DNA of 64,000 bases from SIG673 sp045653945 (GTDB lineage: Bacteria; Bacillota; Clostridia; Oscillospirales; CAG-272). The DNA lies in assembly GCA_045653945.1 (NCBI GenBank), contig JAZOML010000033.1, positions 1 to 64,000 of the forward strand. Reading direction: 5' to 3'. Made by a program: the position numbers and the translations under genes. Shown here one piece after another: positions 17,709 to 25,930 of the stretch. Under the pieces are notes generated by a model. The model saw only the letters and a list, made by a program, of their open reading frames with translations, was not told the origin of the DNA and did no database searches. Within the stretch, counting starts at the first letter, position 1; every line of letters begins with the position of its first letter.

Positions 17709-18341
17709 ATGGGAAACATTTTCGATATTTTCAAAAGCATTGAAAAAGAAAAAAACGAGGTAAAAACGGGTGCCCCCGAAAAGGTTATAGCGTTTCTCGG
17801 TAATCCCGGTGCCGACTACGTTAAAACAAGACATAACGCAGGCTTTATGCTTGCCGATTACATTTCCGAAAAGGAAAATGTTAAAATAGACAGAGCACGC
17901 TTCAAGGCATTAACGGGTGAGGCAATGCTTGGCGGTAAAAAGGTGCTTCTTATTAAGCCTCAAACGTATATGAATAATTCGGGCGAGGCTGTAAGAGAGG
18001 CTCTTGCATTTTATAAGCTTAATGCCGACAACGACCTTATCGTTGTTTATGACGATATTTATCTTGACGCAGGTAAGCTTAGAATAAGACAAAAGGGCTC
18101 GGACGGCGGTCATAACGGTATCAAGAGCATAATATATCATACAAATACCGACGGCTTTGAGCGTATTCGCATAGGTGTAGGTAAGCCGCCAAAGGGGTAC
18201 TCAATGCCCGATTGGGTGCTTGGCAATATTCCCGAAAACGATAGAGCGGCGTTCTTTGAAAGCCTTGAAAGAGCGCACTCCGCTCTGCTTTTAATGATAT
18301 CGGGGAAAACCGAAGAGGCTATGAACAAATATAACGGTTAA
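17709..18341 (+). CDS. pth: Peptidyl-tRNA hydrolase
   Basis: This enzyme frees tRNA from peptidyl-tRNAs that drop off ribosomes. The core begins KVIAFLGNPGADYVKTRHNA, with the catalytic His in TRHNAGF. KPQTYMNNSG, VVYDDIYLDAGKLRIR and GSDGGHNGIKSI also match. About 24 residues precede the point where most family members start, and this extension is Lys/Glu-rich. The ATG at 17709 has AGAGGA just ahead, and no better internal start with a ribosome site is seen. mfd follows after 8 bases, the usual pth-mfd pairing of Bacillota. Confidence 0.95.
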   Translation: MGNIFDIFKSIEKEKNEVKTGAPEKVIAFLGNPGADYVKTRHNAGFMLADYISEKENVKIDRARFKALTGEAMLGGKKVLLIKPQTYMNNSGEAVREALAFYKLNADNDLIVVYDDIYLDAGKLRIRQKGSDGGHNGIKSIIYHTNTDGFERIRIGVGKPPKGYSMPDWVLGNIPENDRAAFFESLERAHSALLLMISGKTEEAMNKYNG

Positions 18342-18349
18342 GGTGGGAA

Positions 18350-21300
18350 ATGGAAAGACTTATTGCCCCGATAAGGACGGAAAAGGAATATAAGGAGTTA
18401 CTTGCCGAGCTCGTCGCACAAAGCCGCTCGCAAAAAAAATACCCCGTTCTTTTAACGGGACTCTCCGACGGTGCAAAATGCGCCTTTTATGTAGCTCTTG
18501 CGCTTGATTATAAGAAAAAACGCGACGGAAAAACATTAATAATCGTGCCCGATGAATCATCGGGCTATTTGTGCGAAAAGGTGTTTACTGAGTGCGGACT
18601 TAAAGCAGCAGTATATCCATACCGCGACTTTAATTTTACTAAGATTAGTGCTTCGCATACCTACGAGCACGAACGCCTTGCGACGCTTGATAAAGCGCTT
18701 TCGGGAACAGCCGACGTGTATATTTCAACCCCCGATGCGGCGCTTCAGTACACCGTACCGAGAAAACGCCTTGCAGAACGCTCTGTAATGCTGAAGGTTG
18801 GCGAGGAGCTACCTATGACGGAGCTTATCGAAAAACTGCTTCTTCTCGGATACAGCCGAGCCGATATGGTAGAGGGCGAGGGACAGTTTTCGGTGCGAGG
18901 CGGAATTTGTGATATATTCCCGCCTAAATATGAAAATCCCGTACGCGTGGAGTTTTTTGGTGATGAGATTGACCGTATGGCAACCTTTGACGTTATTTCA
19001 CAGCGTTCCGATGCTATGCTTGATGAACTCACGCTATCGCCCGGTAGAGAGGTAGTTATAGGTGAGGAGGAACGCAAGGCTCTTGTTAAGACGGTAGAAA
19101 AACAGTTAGTAAAGGTAAAAAACGATAAGGTCAGAGAAGAGCTTTCGGAGGAACTTGAGGCTCTTAAAAATGGAACGGAGCTTCAAAATTCCGATAAATA
19201 TATATCGCTTATCTATCCCGAAAAGGAGTGTCTGCTCGACTATTTTGATGAGAACGCACTGCTTATCGTTTCCGAGCTTAATGCGGTAAACGATAGAATT
19301 AAAAGCTATGATTTCCATAGCAACGAAAATGTTCAAACGCTTATCGAAAACGGACAAATTGCAGGTACGTATGCCTCATACGGCAAATGTATTGACGATT
19401 TTAATTACGCCATTTCAACCCACGCAACCCTTTACTGTAATATGTTTTCGCAGTCGGTTGACAGGCTTTCGGGACTCTTTAATATCCGCTGTAAGCAAAA
19501 CGTTTCATATAAGGAAAATTTAAATTTGCTTCTTGAGGACCTTGAGCATTATATTGCAAACGGCTATACGATAAATATTCTCACCGAAAATGAAACGGTT
19601 TCTAAAAAAATATCCGAGGTGCTGCTTGATAATAGCATTTCATCAACCGTTTCGGGTGAACCGAAACCTAAAATTCCTAACTTTTTAAGTGGCATAAACC
19701 TTCCCGGCTTTGAGCTGCCGACAACAAAATACGTTTGCCTTTCTATGTACGCTTCAATGTTCTCGGCAGGAAAGGTTATAAACGCAAAGCGCAGACGTGT
19801 GGCTAAAAAGACGCAGGGAATGAAGATAAGCTCTCAGGCAGAGCTTGAGCTTGGAGATTACGTCGTACACGAAAATCACGGTATTGGTCGCTATTGCGGT
19901 ATTTCAACCGTAACTATGGCGGGAGTTACAAACGACTATATAAAAATTGAATACGCAGGGGACGGTAGCCTTTATTTGCCTTGCACTCAGCTTGATAGAA
20001 TTTATAAATACACGGGCGCAGGAGTCGAGGCAGGAACGGTTAAGCTTTCTAAGCTCGGCGGAGCAGAGTGGGGAAAAGCAAAGCTAAAGGCAAAGGCTTC
20101 CGCAAAGGAAATGGCAAAAGAGCTAATTGCCCTTTACGCAGAGAGGATGCGTAGACAGGGAATCGCCTTTGATGAGGACGATGCGCTCCAACAGGAGTTT
20201 GAAAGTGCCTTTGAATACGAGGAAACCGACGGTCAGCTCGAAGCGGCAAGAGAAATAAAGGACGATATGGAACGCCCCGTACCTATGGAGCGTTTGCTTT
20301 GCGGAGACGTTGGATACGGTAAAACTGAGGTTGCTCTCCGTGCGGCGTTCAAGGCAGCAAGAAGCGGATATCAGGTTGCGATTTTAGTGCCTACCACCGT
20401 TCTTGCATTTCAACACTATCAAACTATTCTTGCACGTATGAGAGGCTTTCCCGTAACGGTAGATATGCTATCTCGCTTCCGTAAGCCCTCAGAGCAAAAG
20501 GAAACGCTAAAAAGACTTAAACGAGGCGAAATTGATATTATCGTGGGTACTCACCGCCTACTTTCAAAGGATATTGAATTCAAAAAGCTGGGGCTTGTTA
20601 TTGTTGATGAGGAGCAACGCTTTGGAGTTGCTCAAAAGGAAAAATTGAAGCAGCTTGTCAAGGACGTTGACGTGCTTACACTTACCGCAACGCCAATCCC
20701 AAGAACTCTTAATATGGCGCTATCGGGAATTCGTGATATGTCGGTGCTCGAAGAACCGCCCGTTGATAGAATACCTGTTCAAACATACGTGCTTGAATAT
20801 GACGAGGCAATAATTATGGAGGCCCTTCAAAAGGAGCTTCGCCGAGGCGGTCAGGCATTTTACCTGCACAATAGAATAGAGGCTCTTTCCGATATTGCCG
20901 ATAAAATTGCTCTTCACTGCCCGGGAGCGGTGATTGCCGTTGCTCACGGACAAATGGATAAGGAGGAGCTTTCGGATATTTGGAGAGAGATGCTTGAAGG
21001 AAAAATTGACGTTCTTGTTTGCACCACCCTTATCGAGGCGGGTGTAGACGTGCCAAACGCAAATACTCTTATAATCGACGATGCCGACCGCTACGGACTT
21101 GCGCAGCTTCACCAGATAAGGGGTAGAGTGGGACGTTCGGGAAGACGTGCTTATGCCTACCTTACTTATAAAAAGGGCGCAGTTCTTAAGGAAATTGCGG
21201 AAAAACGACTTTCGGCTATCCGAGATTTTACCGAATTTGGCTCGGGCTTCCGTGTTGCTATGCGTGATATGGAGATAAGAGGAGCGGGCAATATGCTCGG

Positions 21301-21841
21301 AAGCGAACAACACGGTCAAATTGAGAGTGTAGGTTACGACTTGTATATGAAGCTTCTAAACGAGGCGGTGCTTGAGGAAAAGGGTGAAGCACCGACAGTT
21401 AAACCCGAGTGTACGGTCAGCCTGAATATTGATGCATATATTCCCGAAAAATTTATCAGAAGCACCGCGCAGAGAATCGATGCCTATAAGAAGATAGCAT
21501 CGGTTGAAAACGAAGAGGATATGCTCGACGTTTACGATGAGCTTGCGGACCGCTACGGACCTCTGCCCAAGCAGGCGGATATACTGCTTAAAATTTCACT
21601 TATACGTGCGCTTGGAAGATTTTGCGAATTTGAAAAAATCGAAAGACATGCGCAGTCGGTCATTTTTTATACGAAAACCTACAATTTCGAGGCTTGGAAG
21701 CCTATTATAGCCGAATATAAGGGAAAGGTTATGCTTTCAGCAGGAAATATCCCCTATGTAACCCTTAAGATAGCCGATATAAATACCCTTCTTGACGAAA
21801 TTTTGGCATTGTTAAAAAAATATATACAAAAAATGGGCTGA
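18350..21841 (+). CDS. mfd: Transcription-repair coupling factor
   Basis: This large ATP-dependent translocase removes RNA polymerase stalled at DNA damage and recruits UvrA. The N-terminal UvrB-like modules (FSVRGGICDIFPP at about 180-192) are followed by the RNA polymerase-interacting domain, with DYVVHENHGIGRY at about 503-515. The RecG-like helicase has Walker A GDVGYGKTE at about 651 and DEEQRFG at about 754. TATPIPRT, HQIRGRVGRSG and the C-terminal UvrA-masking domain complete it. The length of 1163 residues is normal. A prsA-like lipoprotein gene follows but has its own promoter. Confidence 0.97.
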   Translation: MERLIAPIRTEKEYKELLAELVAQSRSQKKYPVLLTGLSDGAKCAFYVALALDYKKKRDGKTLIIVPDESSGYLCEKVFTECGLKAAVYPYRDFNFTKISASHTYEHERLATLDKALSGTADVYISTPDAALQYTVPRKRLAERSVMLKVGEELPMTELIEKLLLLGYSRADMVEGEGQFSVRGGICDIFPPKYENPVRVEFFGDEIDRMATFDVISQRSDAMLDELTLSPGREVVIGEEERKALVKTVEKQLVKVKNDKVREELSEELEALKNGTELQNSDKYISLIYPEKECLLDYFDENALLIVSELNAVNDRIKSYDFHSNENVQTLIENGQIAGTYASYGKCIDDFNYAISTHATLYCNMFSQSVDRLSGLFNIRCKQNVSYKENLNLLLEDLEHYIANGYTINILTENETVSKKISEVLLDNSISSTVSGEPKPKIPNFLSGINLPGFELPTTKYVCLSMYASMFSAGKVINAKRRRVAKKTQGMKISSQAELELGDYVVHENHGIGRYCGISTVTMAGVTNDYIKIEYAGDGSLYLPCTQLDRIYKYTGAGVEAGTVKLSKLGGAEWGKAKLKAKASAKEMAKELIALYAERMRRQGIAFDEDDALQQEFESAFEYEETDGQLEAAREIKDDMERPVPMERLLCGDVGYGKTEVALRAAFKAARSGYQVAILVPTTVLAFQHYQTILARMRGFPVTVDMLSRFRKPSEQKETLKRLKRGEIDIIVGTHRLLSKDIEFKKLGLVIVDEEQRFGVAQKEKLKQLVKDVDVLTLTATPIPRTLNMALSGIRDMSVLEEPPVDRIPVQTYVLEYDEAIIMEALQKELRRGGQAFYLHNRIEALSDIADKIALHCPGAVIAVAHGQMDKEELSDIWREMLEGKIDVLVCTTLIEAGVDVPNANTLIIDDADRYGLAQLHQIRGRVGRSGRRAYAYLTYKKGAVLKEIAEKRLSAIRDFTEFGSGFRVAMRDMEIRGAGNMLGSEQHGQIESVGYDLYMKLLNEAVLEEKGEAPTVKPECTVSLNIDAYIPEKFIRSTAQRIDAYKKIASVENEEDMLDVYDELADRYGPLPKQADILLKISLIRALGRFCEFEKIERHAQSVIFYTKTYNFEAWKPIIAEYKGKVMLSAGNIPYVTLKIADINTLLDEILALLKKYIQKMG

Positions 21842-21847
21842 AAACGG

Positions 21848-21876
21848 TAGACAAAAGTTAAAATTACTGTTATAAT
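21848..21876 (+). promoter_or_regulatory. Promoter for the foldase-like lipoprotein gene
   Basis: TAGACA (21848-21853), 17-base spacer, TATAAT (21871-21876), about 30 bases before the TTG start. Confidence 0.72.
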
Positions 21877-21906
21877 GTAATAAATATATACGAAAAGGAT
21901 ATAGCT

Positions 21907-23040
21907 TTGAAAAAATTTTTAAGAATTATTTGCCTTGTACTGCTTACGGCTATGCTTGTTCCGAGCATTGCCGCCTGCGGCGTTATAACAGGCGATACGG
22001 TAATGGAATACGAGGGGTATGAGATAACCGAGGCAATGTTTTCATACTGGGTATCTCATCTCAAGGCACGTTTTGTAAACAGATACGGAGAAATTGACGT
22101 AAACGGCAAGCGCGCAGTCGATTGGGATAAAAAATTGCCTGACGGCAGTACCTACGAAAGCTTTTTTGAGGAACAGTATGTTATTCCGTATGCAGAAAAA
22201 GTGCTTATCTCAATGAAGCTATTTGATGATTATTCGCTTTCAATCGGCGATGAAGTAGCGCAGGGGATTGCAGACCGTTTAGAGAGTATAACAGGTATAT
22301 ACGGCGATGAAAAGGGATTTAATACCTACCTTGCCAATTACGGACTCAACGTAAAAACACTTGAAAGAATTTATTATGCTGAGGCAAAGGTGGATATAGT
22401 AAACGATTATATATTTGGTAGCGGCGGTCCTGCCGAGCTTACGGCAACCGAAAAGCAAAATTATTATAACGCAAATTATTACTGCGTAAATTGGATTTAT
22501 ATATTCACCGAAAAGAAGCCCTCAACATCTGATAAGGGAACAAATTCCGACGGTAGCTATATTCTTACCGAAATGACTGAAGAGGAAAAGGCTAAGAAGA
22601 AAGAACTGGTTAGCGATATCGTCGCAAAGCTCGAGTCGGGCGATAAGACGTTTGCGGAGTTAAAAAAAGACTACTGTGAGGATAAAAACGACGACGGAAC
22701 AAGTAAATACGATTATCTGCCAAACGGCTTTAATCTTTGCGCAAACGACTACTCAGTGTACGGATTAGACCTCATTTCGCTTATTCAAGGTATGGAAATC
22801 GGCGAGGTAAAAACCTATGAGGATAACTACGGAGGAACACGTATTATAGTGCGAAATCCACTTGTACCGTTTGGCTCGCTTACCCCTCAGGAATACAGCT
22901 TTATGAATGGCTTTGAGGAATATGTAAGAGAAACTAAATGGGATAAAATGATAACCAACGCTGATATAAAGGTTGACAGCGAGGTTGCAAACAGATATGA
23001 CGTAAAAACGACTAACCCCTTTGCAAATACTGCAATATGA
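21907..23040 (+). CDS. PrsA/SurA-like lipoprotein (probable extracytoplasmic chaperone)
   Basis: The N-terminus has a lysine pair, a hydrophobic stretch and a lipobox ending SIAAC, so the protein is probably lipid-anchored on the outer face of the membrane. The first 150 residues resemble the helical SurA/PrsA N-terminal fold. A segment at about 190-320 has the spacing of a degenerate parvulin-type prolyl isomerase domain. Conservation of catalytic residues is not clear, so a chaperone role is inferred. It starts with TTG preceded by AAGGA. Its position after mfd matches the common mfd-prsA neighbourhood in Bacillota. Confidence 0.72.
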   Translation: MKKFLRIICLVLLTAMLVPSIAACGVITGDTVMEYEGYEITEAMFSYWVSHLKARFVNRYGEIDVNGKRAVDWDKKLPDGSTYESFFEEQYVIPYAEKVLISMKLFDDYSLSIGDEVAQGIADRLESITGIYGDEKGFNTYLANYGLNVKTLERIYYAEAKVDIVNDYIFGSGGPAELTATEKQNYYNANYYCVNWIYIFTEKKPSTSDKGTNSDGSYILTEMTEEEKAKKKELVSDIVAKLESGDKTFAELKKDYCEDKNDDGTSKYDYLPNGFNLCANDYSVYGLDLISLIQGMEIGEVKTYEDNYGGTRIIVRNPLVPFGSLTPQEYSFMNGFEEYVRETKWDKMITNADIKVDSEVANRYDVKTTNPFANTAI

Positions 23041-23064
23041 TATAACGAAAGGACGGACCAAATA

Positions 23065-23517
23065 ATGCTTGATAAGTTAAAGAGTGTATTTCTTTATGCA
23101 AAGGACTTTTGTGAGGACACTGCGGATAATATAAAAGAAACGGTTGTTACAGCAGTTGACTGCGCGAAGCTCCACTACCGTATTGTTTCTATGAGAAACG
23201 AGCTTAATAGCCTATACGCTGTGCTCGGAAAATCTCTGATGAACGGTGATGATGAGGAGGCAACCGATAAAGAGGAAAAAATCAACGCCCTTATTGAAAG
23301 AATAAATGCAAAGGAAGAGCTTCTTTCGGGACTTCTTGACCAATATAGAATTGTTAGTGGAAAGGTGATTTGTCCCGACTGTGGAAAATTCTTAAGTGAG
23401 AAGTATCCGTTTTGCCCGTATTGTGGTAACCACGTAAACGAGCTTGTTGAGGATAGTGGCTATTCTGATGTTACCGAAGAAGAGCTTGAGGACGTGCGTG
23501 AAATAGATGAGCTTTGA
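23065..23517 (+). CDS. Small zinc-ribbon protein
   Basis: This is a 150-residue cytoplasmic protein of unknown function. The first 95 residues are helical and charged, probably a coiled coil. A four-cysteine zinc ribbon follows at about 110-130 (CPDCG and CPYCG, two CxxC pairs), and then a very acidic tail. The ATG has AAAGGACGG upstream and lies 24 bases after the lipoprotein gene, so the two are probably one operon. Small zinc-ribbon proteins of this layout are common in Clostridia and have no assigned role. Confidence 0.75.
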   Translation: MLDKLKSVFLYAKDFCEDTADNIKETVVTAVDCAKLHYRIVSMRNELNSLYAVLGKSLMNGDDEEATDKEEKINALIERINAKEELLSGLLDQYRIVSGKVICPDCGKFLSEKYPFCPYCGNHVNELVEDSGYSDVTEEELEDVREIDEL

Positions 23518-23605
23518 TTTTTTGTGTATGATGCACAAAAAAATCTACATTTATTTGTAATGCAAGGTATAATATTATAAAAAATATAGAAAAAGATAAA
23601 TACTA

Positions 23606-23634
23606 TTGATTTTTACAAAATAATATGATATAAT
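23606..23634 (+). promoter_or_regulatory. Promoter for the rimP-nusA-infB operon
   Basis: TTGATT (23606-23611), 17-base spacer, TATAAT (23629-23634). Confidence 0.8.
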
Positions 23635-23654
23635 AGTATCACAATTAAATAGTA

Positions 23655-23692
23655 TAGAAAGAGTAGGATAAAACATAACCTGCTCTTTTCTA
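23655..23692 (+). promoter_or_regulatory. Leader hairpin of rimP
   Basis: TAGAAAGAGTAGG (23655-23667) pairs with CCTGCTCTTTTCTA (23679-23692), with one wobble and one bulge. It lies between the promoter and the rimP ribosome site and lacks a T-tract, so it is a 5' UTR structure rather than a plain terminator. Confidence 0.5.
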
Positions 23693-23723
23693 TTTGTTAA
23701 AGCAAAAAAGAAAGGAAGGTATT

Positions 23724-24197
23724 ATGGCGCAAAAAAAGAACACCGCTGAAAAGGTAAGAGAGCTTGTTGAACCCGCTATTAACGAGCTTGGTTACACCGT
23801 ATGGGACGTTGATTACTCAAAGATTGGGACCGAAAGACACCTTGAGATTACAATTGACAGCGAAAAGGGTATTGATATCAGTGATTGTGAAAAGGTACAC
23901 CGCATAATTGAGGTTATAATTGACGAGGCGGATCCGATTGAAGAAATGTACTACCTTGACGTTTCATCTCCGGGACTTGAAAGAGTTATAAGAACAAAGG
24001 AGCATTTTGAAAAATGCGTAGGAGAAACGGTAGAGCTTAAGCTCTTTGCCGCAGTAAACGGAAAGAAAAGTATTATTGCACACCTGACGGCTTATGAGCC
24101 TGAAAGTGATACCGTAACAGTTACCGAAAAGAACGGCAACGTAGTTACTCTTGAAAGAAAACAAATATCAAAGGCAAACGTATATTTTGAATTTTGA
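23724..24197 (+). CDS. rimP: Ribosome maturation factor RimP
   Basis: RimP assists late assembly of the 30S subunit. The family pattern is clear: ELVEPAINELGYTVWDVDY at the start, the LEITIDSEKGIDISDCEKVH segment, YYLDVSSPGLER at about 74-85 and an SH3-like C-terminal domain. AAAGGAAGG precedes the ATG at 23724 by a few bases. The longer TTG frame from 23694 begins inside the leader hairpin region and is rejected. The result is 157 residues. It is the first gene of a transcription/translation operon. Confidence 0.95.
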   Translation: MAQKKNTAEKVRELVEPAINELGYTVWDVDYSKIGTERHLEITIDSEKGIDISDCEKVHRIIEVIIDEADPIEEMYYLDVSSPGLERVIRTKEHFEKCVGETVELKLFAAVNGKKSIIAHLTAYEPESDTVTVTEKNGNVVTLERKQISKANVYFEF

Positions 24198-24225
24198 ATT
24201 ATAAAAAATAAGTGAGGATAAATTA

Positions 24226-25248
24226 ATGAACAAGGCATTATTTGAAGCTCTTGAAATGCTTGAGGCTGAAAAGGGAATTCCCAAGGAATATATGTATGAA
24301 AAGCTTGAAGCGGCTCTTGTAAACGCATATCGCCGTGAAATGGGCGGAAACACCAACGTAAGAGTTCAAATCAACGAGGAAAAATTTGATTTCAGAGTTT
24401 ATAAGCAGCTTGAGGTTGTTGAAGAGGTTACCGACCCCGCAACACAGATTTCTCTTGAGGACGCAAAGAAGCTTTCCAAGAGAAATACGCTTGGTAAGAT
24501 AGTCGAGATACTTATTAAACCCGATGAATTTCGCCGCCTAAGCGCAATTACGGGTAAGCAGGTTATCGTTCAGGCTATCCGTGAGGCTGAGCGCGGACTT
24601 ATGCTCAAGGAGTATGAGGAGAAGAAGGAAGAAATCGTTACCGCTGTTGTTGACAAAATCGACGATGAAACCGGCAACATCAGAATTCTTATTGGAAATC
24701 GCGGCGCAACACTTCTTAAGGCTGAGCAAATTCCCGGCGAAAGCTTTGAGGTTGGTCAACATATCAAGGTATACCTCATTGAGGTTAAGAGAGGCGAAAA
24801 GGGAGCATTTGCAACCTTCTCGCGTACCCATTCAGGACTTGTAAAGCGCTTGTTCGAGCTCAATATTCCCGAGGTTGCAGATGGCACCGTTATCATCAAG
24901 AGCATTGCAAGAGAGGCAGGCTCAAGAACCAAGGTTGCAGTTATGAGCCGTGAGCCTGACGTTGATCCTATCGGTACCTGTGTAGGGCCCCAGAATCAGC
25001 GTAAAGCTGTTATCACTGATGAGCTTTGCGGAGAGAAGATAGATATTATCCGCTTCAGTGAGGACCCTGCTGAGTTTGTTGCAGCTGCACTTGCACCTGC
25101 TGTCGTAGATGCAGTTGAAATTGACGGCGAGCACTCCTGCAAGGTTTACGTTGCTCCTGATCAGCTTTCACTTGCAATCGGTAAGGAAGGTCAAAATGCA
25201 AGACTTGCCGCAAGACTTACCGGTATGAAAATTGACATCAAAGCTTAA
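24226..25248 (+). CDS. nusA: Transcription termination/antitermination factor NusA
   Basis: NusA binds RNA polymerase and RNA and modulates pausing and termination. In order: the polymerase-binding N-terminal domain (ALFEALEMLEAEKGIPKEYM), an S1 domain at about 130-200, and two KH domains. The first contains VDPIGTCVGPQNQR and the second LSLAIGKEGQNARLAARLTG. It ends soon after KH2 at 340 residues and lacks the C-terminal acidic repeats of Gammaproteobacteria, as is normal for Bacillota. It lies 28 bases after rimP. Confidence 0.97.
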   Translation: MNKALFEALEMLEAEKGIPKEYMYEKLEAALVNAYRREMGGNTNVRVQINEEKFDFRVYKQLEVVEEVTDPATQISLEDAKKLSKRNTLGKIVEILIKPDEFRRLSAITGKQVIVQAIREAERGLMLKEYEEKKEEIVTAVVDKIDDETGNIRILIGNRGATLLKAEQIPGESFEVGQHIKVYLIEVKRGEKGAFATFSRTHSGLVKRLFELNIPEVADGTVIIKSIAREAGSRTKVAVMSREPDVDPIGTCVGPQNQRKAVITDELCGEKIDIIRFSEDPAEFVAAALAPAVVDAVEIDGEHSCKVYVAPDQLSLAIGKEGQNARLAARLTGMKIDIKA

Positions 25249-25264
25249 GTAAGGGGAAAACACC

Positions 25265-25543
25265 TTGGAAGCAAAGAAGAAGAAAATACCTCAGCGCCGT
25301 TGCGTAGGATGTGGCGAAACGAGGGATAAAAAGGAGCTTGTCCGAGTAGTAAGAAGTCCTGAGGGGGAGATTTCACTTGACCTTACGGGTAAAAAGTCGG
25401 GAAGAGGGGCATATCTTTGCAACAATCTTTCTTGCCTGAAAAAAGCGAGAAAGAGCAAGAGAATAGAGCAAAACCTAGAAACGTCTATTCCTGAGGAGCT
25501 TTACGATGCTCTTGAAAATCAACTCGGTCAAGGCGCTAAATAA
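25265..25543 (+). CDS. rnpM: RNase P modulator RnpM (YlxR)
   Basis: This is a small DUF448 RNA-binding protein that modulates RNase P in Bacillota. The signature RRCVGCGETRDKKELVRVVR is at about 10-29, and SGRGAYLC-N5-CLKKA is at about 57-72. The start is TTG at 25265 with AAGGGG ahead. Its stop overlaps the next start by one base (TAATG), which suggests coupling with ylxQ. It lies between nusA and infB as usual. Confidence 0.93.
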   Translation: MEAKKKKIPQRRCVGCGETRDKKELVRVVRSPEGEISLDLTGKKSGRGAYLCNNLSCLKKARKSKRIEQNLETSIPEELYDALENQLGQGAK

Positions 25544-25854
25544 TGAACGAAAGTAAGATAATATCGCTTCTCGGAATTGCCAAAAAGGCAGGGAAAACGG
25601 TAAGCGGTACGGATATGACGGTTGAGAGCATACGCAAGAAAAAAGGGCTTGTTTGTCTTATTTTACTTGCATTTGATGCCTCGCAAAACACCGTAAAACG
25701 AATAACCAATACGTCGCAGTATTACAGTATTCCGCTTGTTAGGATGAGTATAGGAAAATCGGAGCTGGCAAGAATTATTGGCAGCGTAAGTGAGGTTTCG
25801 GTAATAGGAATAACCGATAGCGGATTTGCTGCGGCAATGCAAAATGAAGAATAA
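25543..25854 (+). CDS. ylxQ: L7Ae-family RNA-binding protein (YlxQ)
   Basis: This is a 103-residue protein of the L7Ae/L30e/S12e/Gadd45 fold that binds kink-turn RNA. The N-terminus KIISLLGIAKKAGKTVSGTD is typical, and the centre reads LILLAFDASQNT. The usual C-terminal helix containing GITDSGFA is present. It overlaps rnpM by one base and precedes infB. The exact RNA partner is not established for this family. Confidence 0.9.
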   Translation: MNESKIISLLGIAKKAGKTVSGTDMTVESIRKKKGLVCLILLAFDASQNTVKRITNTSQYYSIPLVRMSIGKSELARIIGSVSEVSVIGITDSGFAAAMQNEE

Positions 25855-25873
25855 TTTTTAGAAATAAACGGCT

Positions 25874-25907
25874 TGTGGGTTAAGTGAAGCGAACCTAAAG
25901 CCTGTAA
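25874..25907 (+). promoter_or_regulatory. Intercistronic hairpin before infB
   Basis: GGCTT...AAGCC with inner GGTT...AACC arms lies in the 76-base gap between ylxQ and infB. No T-tract follows, so it may be an RNA-processing or stability element. Confidence 0.35.
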
Positions 25908-25930
25908 TAGTGAAAGGAAAGGTATACTGA